A stretch of DNA of 64,000 nt from Oscillospiraceae bacterium (GTDB lineage: Bacteria; Bacillota; Clostridia; Oscillospirales; Oscillospiraceae): contig SVLJ01000002.1 of assembly GCA_015067995.1 (NCBI GenBank), positions 62,001 to 126,000 on the forward strand. The letters run 5' to 3'. Of this stretch, positions 51,037-59,612 are shown one piece after another. The translations under genes were made by a program, and so were the position numbers. Under the pieces are notes generated by a model. The model saw only the letters and a program-made list of their open reading frames with translations, did not search any database and was not told the origin of the DNA. Positions within the stretch are counted from its first letter, which is position 1. Each line of letters begins with the position of its first letter.

Positions 51037-51941
51037 ATCTGCAGGTGAAGCTGGCTGGCGTCAGTCTGAAAAACCCCATCATTCCCGCATCCGGTACTTT
51101 CGGCTTCGGCCGTGAATTCGCGGAGTTCTATGATCTCAACCAGCTGGGCTCCATCTCCTTTAAGGGAACCACCGGCGATGCCCGGTTCGGCAATCCCCAG
51201 CCCCGCATTGCGGAGACTCCCTCCGGTATGCTCAACGCCGTGGGCCTGCAGAATCCCGGCGTGGATGCTGTCATCGCTGAGGAACTGCCTCATATGGCGC
51301 AGATTTATCAGGGGCCGCTGATCGCCAATGTGGGCGGCTTCTCTCTGAAGGAGTATGCCGAGAACTGCCGCAAGCTGGATGCCTGTGAGCAGGTATCCAT
51401 TCTGGAGGTGAATATCTCCTGCCCCAACGTACATGCCGGCGGAAAGAACTTTGGCTGCGATCCCGCCGCTGCCGCGGAGGTGACCCGTGCCGTCAAGGCA
51501 GTCACCACCAAGCCGGTGTTCATGAAGCTGACCCCCAACGTGACGGACATTGCCGAGATCGCCCGTGCCTGCGAGGAGGCAGGCGCCGACGGCCTGTGCC
51601 TCATCAATACCCTGCTGGGTATGCGTATTGATCTGAAGAGCAGGCGGCCGCTGCTGGCAAACCGCACCGGCGGTCTTTCCGGCCCTGCTGTGTTCCCTGT
51701 GGCGCTGCGAATGGTCTGGGATGTGTATGAGGCAGTGAAGATTCCCATCATCGGCTGCGGCGGCGTGACCCGCGCCGAAGATGCTGTGGAGATGATGCTG
51801 GCCGGTGCTGCCGCTGTGGAGGTGGGCGCTGCCAACCTGCGCAACCCCTACGCCTGCCCGGAGATCATCAACCGCCTGCCTGAGGTCTGTGAGAAGATGG
51901 GCGTGACGGACATTGCCGCCCTGACCGGCGCGGCTCACTGA
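51030..51941 (+). CDS. pyrD: Dihydroorotate dehydrogenase, type 1B catalytic subunit
   Basis: A 303-residue FMN enzyme that oxidises dihydroorotate to orotate. Landmarks are [37 protein letters not shown] and NISCPNV with the active-site Cys131, which is the base in type 1 enzymes. The FMN phosphate region is [28 protein letters not shown] 51030 has AAGGAGGAG just upstream inside pyrK. Confidence 0.95.
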   Translation: MVNLQVKLAGVSLKNPIIPASGTFGFGREFAEFYDLNQLGSISFKGTTGDARFGNPQPRIAETPSGMLNAVGLQNPGVDAVIAEELPHMAQIYQGPLIANVGGFSLKEYAENCRKLDACEQVSILEVNISCPNVHAGGKNFGCDPAAAAEVTRAVKAVTTKPVFMKLTPNVTDIAEIARACEEAGADGLCLINTLLGMRIDLKSRRPLLANRTGGLSGPAVFPVALRMVWDVYEAVKIPIIGCGGVTRAEDAVEMMLAGAAAVEVGAANLRNPYACPEIINRLPEVCEKMGVTDIAALTGAAH

Positions 51942-51970
51942 GTGAAATAACAGAAAGGACTGTACAAAAT

Positions 51971-52678
51971 ATGAGCGCGAAAGACGTCATCATTGCACTG
52001 GATTTTCCCACCGGCGAGGCTACGCTGAATTTCCTGGATCAGTTCCCCGCTGATAAGAAGCCCTTCGTGAAGATCGGCATGGAGCTGTTCTACGCCGAAG
52101 GACCCGCCATCGTGAAGGCTATGAAGGAGCGCGGCCATAAGATCTTCCTGGATCTGAAGCTCCACGACATTCCCAACACCGTCAAGAGCGCCATGCGCGT
52201 GCTCAGCCGTCTGGATGTGGACATGGTGAACCTCCATGCCGCCGGTGCAGGCGAGATGATGCGCGGCGCGCTGGAGGGGCTGACCCGACCCGACGGCACC
52301 CGTCCCATTCTCATCGCTGTGACCCAGCTGACATCCACCGATGCTGCTGCTCTGAAGAATGAACTGCTCATTGATGTCCCCATGGCTGAAACGGTCCTGT
52401 CTTATGCCAAGAACGCCGCCGACTGCGGTCTGGACGGTGTGGTCTGCTCTCCGCTGGAGGCTGCTCTGGTGAAGGAACGCTGCGGCGAGGACTTCATGAC
52501 CATCACCCCCGGTATCCGCTTTGCGGACAGCGCCGTGGGCGATCAGAAGCGCATCATGACCCCGGAGAAGGCCGGCAAGTCCGGCTGCGACTACATCGTG
52601 GTGGGGCGTCCCATCACCCAGGCTGCCGATCCCGTGGCCGCTTATGAGCGCGCCTGCAGGGACTTCCTGGGTCAGTAA
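51971..52678 (+). CDS. pyrF: Orotidine 5'-phosphate decarboxylase
   Basis: A 235-residue barrel enzyme that converts OMP to UMP. The catalytic [10 protein letters not shown] has Asp61, Lys63 and Asp66. ITPGIR and [12 protein letters not shown] form the phosphate grip. Its length is that of the short bacterial type. The gap to pyrD is 29 bases with GAAAGGA upstream. Confidence 0.94.
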   Translation: MSAKDVIIALDFPTGEATLNFLDQFPADKKPFVKIGMELFYAEGPAIVKAMKERGHKIFLDLKLHDIPNTVKSAMRVLSRLDVDMVNLHAAGAGEMMRGALEGLTRPDGTRPILIAVTQLTSTDAAALKNELLIDVPMAETVLSYAKNAADCGLDGVVCSPLEAALVKERCGEDFMTITPGIRFADSAVGDQKRIMTPEKAGKSGCDYIVVGRPITQAADPVAAYERACRDFLGQ

Positions 52679-52709
52679 ATCAGGAATTAACTTCTAAGGA
52701 GGAATACAT

Positions 52710-53348
52710 ATGAGCATTGAACGTACCATTGCACACGATCTGCTGAGTATCGGCGCGGTATTCTTACGTCCCGATGACCCTTTTACCTGGGCGTCCGGCA
52801 TCAAGAGTCCCATCTACTGCGATAATCGGCTGACCCTCACCGCTCCTGAGGTACGCACCCACGTGGAGACCGGTCTTGTGGATCTGATCTGCAAGCATTA
52901 TCCCAACGTGGAAGTCCTGATGGGCACCTCCACTGCAGGCATTGCCCATGCTGCCATCGTGGGTCACATGATGGGATTGCCCATGGGTTATGTCCGTTCC
53001 GGCAACAAGGATCACGGCCGTCAGAACCGTATCGAGGGCAAGCTGCTCCCCGGTCAGAAGGTAGTCGTGGTGGAGGATCTGATCTCCACCGGCGGCAGCT
53101 GTATCGAGGTGGTGGAGGCACTCCGTGAGGCCGGCGCCGAGGTGCTGGGCATCGTTTCCATTTTCACCTACGGTCTGCAGAAGGGTATCGACCGTCTGGC
53201 AGCCGCCAACGTGCTGAACTACTCCCTCAGCAACTTTGACGCTGTGTGTGAAGTGGCTGCTGAGGAAGGCAAGATCCGCACGGAGGATATCGAGCGTCTG
53301 AAAAAGTTCCGTGCCAATCCCTCTGACGAAAGCTGGATCACAGGCTGA
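52710..53348 (+). CDS. pyrE: Orotate phosphoribosyltransferase
   Basis: A 212-residue type I phosphoribosyltransferase that makes OMP from orotate and PRPP. The PRPP loop is [13 protein letters not shown] at about 118-130. The orotate-side segments are [16 protein letters not shown] and [16 protein letters not shown], with the latter containing the conserved Lys. AAGGAGG precedes ATG 52710. Confidence 0.94.
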   Translation: MSIERTIAHDLLSIGAVFLRPDDPFTWASGIKSPIYCDNRLTLTAPEVRTHVETGLVDLICKHYPNVEVLMGTSTAGIAHAAIVGHMMGLPMGYVRSGNKDHGRQNRIEGKLLPGQKVVVVEDLISTGGSCIEVVEALREAGAEVLGIVSIFTYGLQKGIDRLAAANVLNYSLSNFDAVCEVAAEEGKIRTEDIERLKKFRANPSDESWITG

Positions 53349-53384
53349 GATTAAACACCCTTTGGGGAAAAGGAGAAGATAAAT

Positions 53385-54308
53385 ATGAACATCAGACACC
53401 TCATTGACATCACCGATTTCACCACTGCTGAGATCGATGCCCTCATCGCCACCGCAGAGGACATCATCGAAAACCCCGCAAAGTATCAGGATGCCTGCAG
53501 TCATAAGCAGCTGGCTACCCTCTTCTTTGAGCCCTCTACCCGTACCCGTCTGAGCTTTGAATCTGCCATGCTGGCACTGGGCGGCACTGTTCTGGGCTTC
53601 TCTGAGGCAGCCTCCAGCTCCACCGCCAAGGGCGAGACTGTAATGGATACCATCCATACTGTCAGTTGCTATGCAGACATCATCGCAATGCGTCATCCCA
53701 AGGAAGGCGCACCCTTCGCCGCTTCCTTCAGCAGCGAGGTGCCCATCATCAACGCTGGTGACGGCAGCCACAACCATCCCACCCAGACCCTGACCGACCT
53801 GCTGACCATCCACCGTGAGCGCGGCAGCCTGGATAACTTCACCATTGGCTTCTGCGGCGACCTGAAGTTTGGCCGTACCGTTCACTCTCTGGCCAATGCT
53901 CTGAGCCGCCAGACCGGCATCCACTTTGTGTTCATCTCTCCCGATGAACTGAAGATGCCGGATCACATCAAGCACCATGTGCTGGAGGCGAGGGGCTTCA
54001 GCTATGAGGAGACCACCTCTCTGGAGGAGGCCATGCCCAAGCTGGACGTGCTGTACATGACCCGCGTTCAGAAGGAACGCTTCTTCAACGAGGCAGATTA
54101 TATCCGTCTGAAGGATACCTATATTCTGGATCCGGAAAAGCTGGTGGCAGCCAAGAAGGAACTGTGCATCCTGCATCCGCTGCCCCGTGTCAATGAGATT
54201 GCCGTGGCGGTAGACGCCGATCCCCGTGCCTGCTATTGGAAGCAGGTAAAGAACGGCAAGTACATCCGCATGGCGCTGATCCTGAAGCTGCTGGGTATTG
54301 AGGTTTGA
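53385..54308 (+). CDS. pyrB: Aspartate carbamoyltransferase, catalytic subunit
   Basis: A 307-residue catalytic chain that joins carbamoyl phosphate and aspartate. The carbamoyl-phosphate motif STRTR is at 51-55 in [23 protein letters not shown]-like SSSTAKGET follows, and [14 protein letters not shown] and HPLPR are the other family marks. It is paired with pyrI, so it forms the class B, allosteric dodecamer. Confidence 0.94.
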   Translation: MNIRHLIDITDFTTAEIDALIATAEDIIENPAKYQDACSHKQLATLFFEPSTRTRLSFESAMLALGGTVLGFSEAASSSTAKGETVMDTIHTVSCYADIIAMRHPKEGAPFAASFSSEVPIINAGDGSHNHPTQTLTDLLTIHRERGSLDNFTIGFCGDLKFGRTVHSLANALSRQTGIHFVFISPDELKMPDHIKHHVLEARGFSYEETTSLEEAMPKLDVLYMTRVQKERFFNEADYIRLKDTYILDPEKLVAAKKELCILHPLPRVNEIAVAVDADPRACYWKQVKNGKYIRMALILKLLGIEV

Positions 54309-54326
54309 GAAAGGAGTCTATAAGAT

Positions 54327-54752
54327 ATGAATATTGATAGCATTCAGAACGGTGTGGTGCTGGATCACATCCAGGCTGGTAAGTGCATGGATATTTACAA
54401 GTATCTGCATCTGGACGAGCTGGACTGCAGCGTAGCCATTATCAAGAACGTTCGCAGCGGCCGTATGGGCAAGAAGGACATCATCAAGATCGACTCTCCC
54501 ATGGAAGTGGATCTGGATGTTCTGGGCTATGTGGATCCTGACATTACCGTCAATATTATTCGCAACGGTGAGCTGGTTGAGAAAAAGCATCTGGCACTGC
54601 CGGAGCGTTTGGTGAATGTCACCCACTGCAAGAACCCCCGCTGCATCACCGTGGCAGAGCCCCAGCTGGACGCCATCTTCCTGCTGAACGACCGGGAGAA
54701 GCGCACCTATCGCTGTGCCTACTGCGACACCGAGAAGCAAAGAAAGATCTGA
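54327..54752 (+). CDS. pyrI: Aspartate carbamoyltransferase, regulatory subunit
   Basis: A 141-residue regulatory chain that binds nucleotide effectors and zinc. The N-terminal allosteric domain has QNGVVLDHIQAGK. The zinc site is HCKNPRCIT and YRCAYCDTEK, giving four cysteines. The gene follows pyrB by 18 bases. PyrI is absent from Bacillus but found in many clostridia, so its presence fits the host. Confidence 0.94.
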   Translation: MNIDSIQNGVVLDHIQAGKCMDIYKYLHLDELDCSVAIIKNVRSGRMGKKDIIKIDSPMEVDLDVLGYVDPDITVNIIRNGELVEKKHLALPERLVNVTHCKNPRCITVAEPQLDAIFLLNDREKRTYRCAYCDTEKQRKI

Positions 54753-54756
54753 TCAA

Positions 54757-54796
54757 AACACGATGCCCCCTGCCGTATGGCAGGGGGCATCGTGTT
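54757..54796. terminator. Terminator between pyr operon and convergent gene
   Basis: An 18-bp perfect stem with loop GTAT. The T-run is clear only on the minus strand (TTTTGATC), so it best serves the radical SAM gene. Confidence 0.85.
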
Positions 54797-54799
54797 GTA

Positions 54800-55669
54800 T
54801 TATAGTGCGCGCCAGCCTTCCGGCTTCAGTGAGGAGAGATCCTGTTCCGCCCGGCGGATGGTGGCCAACATGGCCTCCTGATCGCCGTTGAGGGTGCCTC
54901 GCAAAGACAGATAGTTGGAGGCGTGATTCATGCGGAACACGCTGCCGGGACTGTCCAGCGCCTGTACCAGCAGCTCCGTTTCCTGCAGCACCTGTGCCGG
55001 AGTCAGCAGCTGGAAGCTGCCGTCCTTCACCCAGTCAAACAGGGGCGTGCCCGGTTCGACCATCAGCGTCAGCATGCCGATATACTCGGGATTCATGTCG
55101 TTGAAGGCGGCTGCGGTATCCCAGGCGTGACGCTCCAGCAGCTCCGGACCGCCCAGACCGGTGATGGCCGTGACAGAGAGGGCGATGCCGTTTTTCCGAA
55201 CCTTCTGTCCCATGGAGACAATTTCTTCAGCGCGGTGTCCCTTGCGCATCCGGGCCAGAATCTCGTCACAGCCGGATTCCAGTCCCATGTAAACCATGGT
55301 GAGACCCTTGGCACGGAGCATCTGCAGCTCCTCATCCGTGCGAATGCGGATGGAGGAGGGGGAGGCGTAGCAGGTAACGCGCTTACACTCGGGAAACAGC
55401 TCCCGGACAGTGTCCAGAATGATCTCCAGTTCAGCCGCCTTGCGCACCAGCGCATCGCCGTCTGCCAGAAAGACCTTCTCCACATGGGAGTAGTACTTCC
55501 GAGCCATGCGGAAATCCTCCAGAATTTCTTCCAGAGGCCGCAGAGCGAATTTCTTGGCCTTGTACATGCTGCAGAAGGCGCAGGTGTTGTGACTGCAGCC
55601 GTAGGTCACCTGTATAATGAGACTGCGGGCTTCGGAAGGGGGACGGTAAACGTCGCCGAAGTATCTCAT
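54800..55669 (-). CDS. Radical SAM protein, function unknown
   Basis: A 289-residue radical SAM enzyme with the Elp3-like barrel. The cluster motif is VTYGCSHNTCAFCSMYKAKKF (C-x4-C-x2-C, not C-x3-C-x2-C), followed by VFLADGDALV and VYMGLESGCDEIL. Members of this family are annotated only as radical SAM proteins. ATG 55669 overlaps the stop of the aminotransferase gene as ATGA, so the two are translationally coupled. Its substrate is unknown. Confidence 0.85.
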   Translation of the reverse strand: MRYFGDVYRPPSEARSLIIQVTYGCSHNTCAFCSMYKAKKFALRPLEEILEDFRMARKYYSHVEKVFLADGDALVRKAAELEIILDTVRELFPECKRVTCYASPSSIRIRTDEELQMLRAKGLTMVYMGLESGCDEILARMRKGHRAEEIVSMGQKVRKNGIALSVTAITGLGGPELLERHAWDTAAAFNDMNPEYIGMLTLMVEPGTPLFDWVKDGSFQLLTPAQVLQETELLVQALDSPGSVFRMNHASNYLSLRGTLNGDQEAMLATIRRAEQDLSSLKPEGWRAL

Positions 55670-56940
55670 CCCAGCAGCTTCTCCAGAGCGGCCAGCTTCA
55701 GGCAGGTGCAGAACACGGCGATAGCCTGCTCCAGCTCGGACACGGGGGGCAGGGAGGGAGCGATGCGGATGTTGGAGTCGGCGGGATCCTTGCCGTAGGG
55801 GAAGGTGGCGCCTGCGCCGGTCATGGTGACGCCGGCCTCCTTGCACAGAGCCAGAGCACGCTTGGCGGTGCCGGGCATGGCATCCACAGACACGAAGTAG
55901 CCACCCTTGGGATGGTTCCAGCTGGCAATTTCCAGAGGAGCGATCTCGGCGTCCAGCGCGTCGGTGACGGCGCGGAACTTGGGAGCCATGATGGCGGAGT
56001 GACGCTTCATCAGCTCCAGAGTATTGGCCTTGTCCTTCAGGAAGCGGACGTGGCGCAGCTGGTTGACCTTGTCGAAGCTGATGACCTGAATGTCCATGAG
56101 CTTGGTCATGTAGGCCAGATTGGCCTCGGAGCAGGCAAAGCAGGCGATGCCGGCGCCGGGGAGGGTGACCTTGGAGGTGGAGGCGAACTCAAATACCATA
56201 TCGGCGTTACCGTACTTCTCACACTCGCTGAGGATCTCCACGAAGGGAACGAACTCACCCTCGAACTCATGGATGCAGTATGCGTTGTCCCACATCAGCA
56301 GGAAGTCGGGGGCAGCGGGCTTCATGGAAGCCAGACGGCGAATGGTCTCATCGGAATAGGTGATGCCCTGCGGATTGGAATACTTGGGCACGTTCCACAT
56401 GCCCTTGACAGCGGGATCCTTGATAGCCTCTTCCACGGCGTCCATGTCGGGGCCGTTCTCGGTCATGGCGATGGTGATCAGCTCGAAGCCGAAGGATTCC
56501 GTCACCTTGAAATGACGGTCATAACCGGGAGCGGGGCACAGCCACTTGATCTTCTCCTCTTTGCACCAGGGACGTGCGGAGTGGAGCATGCCGTGGGTAT
56601 AGGCCTTGGAAACGGTGTCATACATCAGCTGGAGGCTGGAGTTGCCGCCGGCAAAGACCTGCTGGGGCTTGCAGCCCAGGATCTCGGCAAACAGACGGCG
56701 GGCGGCGGGCAGGCCGGTGAGCTCGCCGTAGTTGCGGGCGTCAAAGCCGTCAATGGTGAAGTCCTCGGCGGTGAGCTTGATATCGAAAATGTCGCTGACC
56801 AGATCCAGCTGTGCCTTGCCGGGCTTGCCGCGTGCCATGTTCAGATTCAGGCCCTGTGCCTTCAGATCGTCAAACTTCTTCTGCTCGGCAGCGTAAGCGG
56901 CCTGCAGCTCTTCACGGGTCATCTTGGAATATGCAGTCAT
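55666..56940 (-). CDS. Aminotransferase class I/II, probable aspartate aminotransferase (type Ic)
   Basis: A 424-residue PLP enzyme of the PF12897-type aminotransferases. Its N-terminus (LKAQGLNLNMARGKPGKAQLD) and FAGGNSSLQLMYDTV are typical of the Ic aspartate aminotransferases. The PLP lysine is in FASTSKVTLPGAG, and the carboxylate-binding Arg in SNIRIAPSLPP. It likely interconverts aspartate and oxaloacetate with glutamate. It has its own promoter and carries the radical SAM gene behind it. Confidence 0.85.
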   Translation of the reverse strand: MTAYSKMTREELQAAYAAEQKKFDDLKAQGLNLNMARGKPGKAQLDLVSDIFDIKLTAEDFTIDGFDARNYGELTGLPAARRLFAEILGCKPQQVFAGGNSSLQLMYDTVSKAYTHGMLHSARPWCKEEKIKWLCPAPGYDRHFKVTESFGFELITIAMTENGPDMDAVEEAIKDPAVKGMWNVPKYSNPQGITYSDETIRRLASMKPAAPDFLLMWDNAYCIHEFEGEFVPFVEILSECEKYGNADMVFEFASTSKVTLPGAGIACFACSEANLAYMTKLMDIQVISFDKVNQLRHVRFLKDKANTLELMKRHSAIMAPKFRAVTDALDAEIAPLEIASWNHPKGGYFVSVDAMPGTAKRALALCKEAGVTMTGAGATFPYGKDPADSNIRIAPSLPPVSELEQAIAVFCTCLKLAALEKLLG

Positions 56941-57000
56941 AGGAGTATCGTCCTTTCTATTATTGTCATGCTGACTATGAAAAGGTCACATTAGGATTAT

Positions 57001-57029
57001 AGTATACTGTGATTTTGGCTCTGCGGCAA
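57001..57029 (-). promoter_or_regulatory. Promoter of the aminotransferase gene
   Basis: On the minus strand TTGCCG (57029-57024), 17-base spacer and TATACT (57006-57001); a TATAAT also overlaps a few bases downstream. Confidence 0.6.
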
Positions 57030-57080
57030 CATATTTTTTTCGATATCCGGTATGAGTTATCTGCATGACGTCTGACAGTG

Positions 57081-57112
57081 CATGGGAACTGCGGAATTCC
57101 GCAGTTCCCATG
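57081..57112. repeat. Perfect 32-bp palindrome
   Basis: A continuous inverted repeat with no loop, centred on GAATTC, ten bases past the stop of the Cys-rich gene. There is no T-run on either side. It may act as a terminator-like stem or as a binding site. Confidence 0.8.
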
Positions 57113-57121
57113 GAAGAAGCT

Positions 57122-57433
57122 TCAGCAGCCGCAGGAAGCTGTGCCGTCGGCGCAGGCGATGACGGGGGTACCGGGGGCAATTTCCACGCCGTAGCTGACG
57201 GGTATGGAGATACAGACCCGCTGCGTCAGGGTCAGGGTACAGCTAACACCGTCAGGGGCGGTAACGCATGTGATGGTGGGCATTCCGGGGCAGGAGGATA
57301 CTACCGTGCCCAGGGATGTCGTGGGAGTCAGAACCACCGGTTGGCTGATGTCCACGCACTGTGTGCCGGTTTTGCCGATGCAGCTGGCGGACGGCATGGA
57401 GGCACACTCATTTCTGCCACGAGAATTGTCCAT
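57122..57433 (-). CDS. Cys-rich protein, uncharacterised
   Basis: A 103-residue protein with ten cysteines spread over its length, ending in ADGTASCGC. It has alternating beta-like segments (ISQPVVLTPTTSLGTVVSSC, VSCTLTLTQRVCISIPVSYGVEI). ATG 57433 has AAAAGGAG ten bases upstream. There is no signal peptide or membrane segment. The evenly spaced Cys and Val/Thr strands recall spore-coat or surface-layer small proteins, but I do not recognise the family. Confidence 0.6.
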   Translation of the reverse strand: MDNSRGRNECASMPSASCIGKTGTQCVDISQPVVLTPTTSLGTVVSSCPGMPTITCVTAPDGVSCTLTLTQRVCISIPVSYGVEIAPGTPVIACADGTASCGC

Positions 57434-57522
57434 ATGGATAAAACTCCTTTTATGAAAGGATTTGCCCGGCGGTCTCTGCCGGGCCTATCGCATTTTATGC
57501 GCGATCAGAGCAGCAGGTGCGC

Positions 57523-57551
57523 TTGCGATTTCAGAGCAAATGTGGTATCTT
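57523..57551 (+). promoter_or_regulatory. Possible promoter directly abutting a start codon
   Basis: TTGCGA (57523-57528), 17-base spacer, TATCTT (57546-57551). Transcription would begin near 57558, at the second ATG of the next gene, giving a leaderless message. Confidence 0.4.
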
Positions 57552-58073
57552 ATGAGCATGATGAACTATGAATTGATTCGTTCCAGCCGCCGTACAGTGT
57601 CGCTGGAGGTGACAAAAGAATGTGTTGTGCGGGTGCGAGCCCCCTTGCGGATGCCGAAGGGCGAGATTGACACGTTTGTGGCTTCCCACCGGACATGGGT
57701 GGAGCGGCAGCTGACAAAACGCCGTGCTGTCCCTGTGCGCCCGGAACCCACGGCAGGGGAGATTGCGGAGCTGAAAGCGCGGACGCGCCGACTGGTGGAG
57801 CCTGCGGTGGCACGATATGCGGCGCATATGCAGCTGCAGCCTTCCGGCATCCGCATTACCACCGCGCGCACCCGTTACGGAAGCTGCAGCGGAACCAACG
57901 GACTGTGCTTTTCTTGTTTTTTGGCGGAATGTCCTGCTGAGGCAGTGGAGCTGGTGGTGGTGCATGAGCTGTGCCATATCGTACACAAAAATCATGGCGA
58001 GAAGTTCTACGCACTGCTGGAATCCGTTCTGCCGGACTGGCGTGAACGGAAAAAACTCCTGACTATGCGCTGA
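57552..58073 (+). CDS. YgjP-like (SprT/M48-type) metallopeptidase domain protein
   Basis: A 173-residue protein of the DUF45/YgjP family. The zincin motif is VVVHELCHIVHKNHGEKFY, with the third ligand expected downstream near the C-terminus. ARTRYGSCSGTNGLCFSCFL is the other hallmark. Its substrates are not established. Starts at 57552, 57558 and 57561 are all possible, and none has a good ribosome site. If the abutting promoter is real, 57558 is used without a leader. Confidence 0.8.
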   Translation: MSMMNYELIRSSRRTVSLEVTKECVVRVRAPLRMPKGEIDTFVASHRTWVERQLTKRRAVPVRPEPTAGEIAELKARTRRLVEPAVARYAAHMQLQPSGIRITTARTRYGSCSGTNGLCFSCFLAECPAEAVELVVVHELCHIVHKNHGEKFYALLESVLPDWRERKKLLTMR

Positions 58074-58077
58074 AGAA

Positions 58078-58104
58078 ACTCCCGGAAGCATCGCTTCCGG
58101 GAGT
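58078..58104. terminator. Terminator between convergent genes
   Basis: A 12-bp perfect stem (ACTCCCGGAAGC/GCTTCCGGGAGT) with loop ATC; short T-content downstream. Confidence 0.65.
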
Positions 58105-58108
58105 CTGC

Positions 58109-58504
58109 TCAGTTGGGTGACAGTGCGGCCAGGAACGCGGCTCTTTCCTCACCCACCGGCTCCGGGCCAAATACAGCACTGGGGCAATGTTCCTGCAGGA
58201 TATCCATGGCTTTTTGTGCGTTGACCCGCTTTTCAAAGGTCAGCGTCTGATAGTAGTTGCCCTTGTAGCGAATCCGCATAACGGTGACGGGTATCGCTTT
58301 GCCGCAGGTTCCGGTCAGGGGCAGCAGGGAATCCTGAATCCATGCCTGACGCACCGCCAGAAAGGGGAGGTATTTGGCGGAAGGCCAGGCTGCAAAATAG
58401 GCGGCATGGCTGCTGAAACGATATTGCTCAATGCGCAGAGAACTGCTGTAATCGGTTTTGGGATCTTCGAGGGTAATGTCCGGACAGATGGAATGCATAG
58501 CCAT
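58109..58504 (-). CDS. Hypothetical protein under a Fur-family box
   Basis: A 131-residue soluble protein. ATG 58504 follows AAGGAGG by eight bases. I recognise no domain. It has aromatic clusters (HAAYFAAWPSAKYLPFLAVRQAW) and a C-terminal helix (EERAAFLAALSPN). The operator at 58530-58548 sits between its -10 and its ribosome site, so a metal- or peroxide-responsive repressor of the Fur family probably controls it. This links it to iron or oxidative stress by inference only. Confidence 0.65.
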   Translation of the reverse strand: MAMHSICPDITLEDPKTDYSSSLRIEQYRFSSHAAYFAAWPSAKYLPFLAVRQAWIQDSLLPLTGTCGKAIPVTVMRIRYKGNYYQTLTFEKRVNAQKAMDILQEHCPSAVFGPEPVGEERAAFLAALSPN

Positions 58505-58529
58505 GGAAGGATCCTCCTTAGAAGTTATT

Positions 58530-58548
58530 AATAATTATTATCATTATA
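58530..58548 (-). promoter_or_regulatory. Fur/PerR-like operator with -10 element
   Basis: On the minus strand TATAATGATAATAATTATT matches 16 of 19 positions of the Fur consensus GATAATGATAATCATTATC. It also fits 12 of 14 fixed positions of the PerR box TTATAATnATTATAA when shifted by one base. The left TATAAT doubles as a -10 element, so binding would block transcription. Confidence 0.65.
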
Positions 58549-58685
58549 CAGTTTTGTTTGTCATTTACCAGATGCATGTGCAACAGTTTGCGGAAAATAC
58601 AATAGAAAGGGGGAACGACTTTTTCTGTGGAAGGACTGCAGGAACAAGAAATTTCTGTTCCGGCCAAAAAATTTTGGTAAGATGC

Positions 58686-58714
58686 TTGACAGGCATAGGA
58701 TTCCATGTTAATAT
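58686..58714 (+). promoter_or_regulatory. Promoter of the five-tRNA cluster
   Basis: TTGACA (58686-58691), 17-base spacer, TAATAT (58709-58714), about 35 bases before the first tRNA. Confidence 0.8.
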
Positions 58715-58747
58715 GTTCAAGCTGACGATTTCCTTCGGAGGGCGCAT

Positions 58748-58822
58748 GCAGGTGTAGCACAATGGTCAGGGCACCAGCCTTCCAAGCTGGGGATGCGAGT
58801 TCGATTCTCGTCACCTGCTCCA
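58748..58822 (+). tRNA. tRNA-Gly (anticodon TCC)
   Basis: A 75-base tRNA with acceptor arms GCAGGTG/CACCTGC, anticodon loop CTTCCAA and encoded CCA. Confidence 0.95.
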
Positions 58823-58828
58823 ATATTC

Positions 58829-58905
<77 letters not shown>

Positions 58906-58959
58906 ACGCTCTTTGGGGCGATTATTGTCAGAGATTCCCTGTGTGGAAACAGCCAATGT

Positions 58960-59035
58960 GGTGGGTGTAGTTCAATGGCAGAGCACCGGATTGTGGTTCC
59001 GGGCGTTGTGGGTTCGAGTCCCATCACCCACCCCA
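58960..59035 (+). tRNA. tRNA-His (anticodon GTG)
   Basis: A 76-base tRNA with acceptor arms GTGGGTG/CACCCAC, anticodon loop TTGTGGT and encoded CCA. The G at 58960 opposite discriminator C is the expected extra G-1. Confidence 0.95.
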
Positions 59036-59046
59036 GAAAAGAACGA

Positions 59047-59069
59047 GGGGATCGGGCTTGCCGATCCCC
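59047..59069 (+). other. Hairpin between tRNA-His and tRNA-Gln
   Basis: A 9-bp stem (GGGGATCGG/CCGATCCCC) with a five-base loop and only TT after it; likely a processing or partial termination site inside the cluster. Confidence 0.45.
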
Positions 59070-59082
59070 TTGCTCATTCCAT

Positions 59083-59157
59083 TGGGGCGTCGCCAAGTGG
59101 TAAGGCAAGGGACTTTGACTCCCTCACCCGCTGGTTCGAATCCAGCCGTCCCAGCCA
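59083..59157 (+). tRNA. tRNA-Gln (anticodon TTG)
   Basis: A 75-base tRNA with acceptor arms TGGGGCG/CGTCCCA, anticodon loop CTTTGAC and encoded CCA. Confidence 0.95.
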
Positions 59158-59196
59158 AAAATAAGCGCATCTGCGCATTACGATAGATGCCAATAT

Positions 59197-59272
59197 GACT
59201 CGGTAGCTCAGTAGGCAGAGCAACTGCCTTTTAAGCAGTGGGTCCGGGGTTCGAATCCCCGCCGAGTCACCA
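59197..59272 (+). tRNA. tRNA-Lys (anticodon TTT)
   Basis: A 76-base tRNA with acceptor arms GACTCGG/CCGAGTC, anticodon loop CTTTTAA and encoded CCA. Confidence 0.95.
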
Positions 59273-59273
59273 C

Positions 59274-59312
59274 GTCGGAGCAAGCTATATATAGCTTGCT
59301 CCGACTTATTTT
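59274..59312 (+). terminator. Terminator of the tRNA cluster
   Basis: A 16-bp perfect inverted repeat (GTCGGAGCAAGCTATA and complement) followed by TTATTTTA, one base after the last CCA. Confidence 0.85.
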
Positions 59313-59612
59313 ATAAGTCAGAGCGCGCTCATGCCGCTGCTCCTCCTTTCCAAATCGAACCCGCTTCGCTGGGCTTCGATTTGGTTTTTGCAAGTCCTTT
59401 GGTTCACGACATCTATAGTGTTGGGTTATCACAAGCCCAAAAGCACCGCCGAATGGCGGTGCTTTTGGCGTATATGTAATGTTTATTCCACGGTGAATAC
59501 ATCGCTGTGGGTGGTGTATCTGCCGAAGCCGATTTCAGCAACCAGCGTCACACATATTGGCCGGGAGACAGCGCACAATCCATGGCGGTGCAGCGACAGC
59601 AGGGAGGAAAGC
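59306..59612. other. Gene-free stretch with two hairpins
   Basis: Besides the end of the tRNA terminator it holds a second terminator-like stem at 59350-59389 (CCAAATCGAA/TTCGATTTGG, T5 tail, plus strand) and the alr terminator at 59437-59468. On the minus strand a frame of about 45 codons (VFICELSSLLSLHRHGLCAV, then SRPICVTLVAEIGFGRYTTH to ...FTVE) is open from about 59632 to 59485. It lacks a start and may be a gene remnant. I name no gene. Confidence 0.5.
59437..59468 (-). terminator. Terminator downstream of alr
   Basis: A 14-bp perfect stem (CCAAAAGCACCGCC and complement) with a four-base loop; the T4 run lies in the stem. It works in either direction but best suits alr. Confidence 0.65.
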
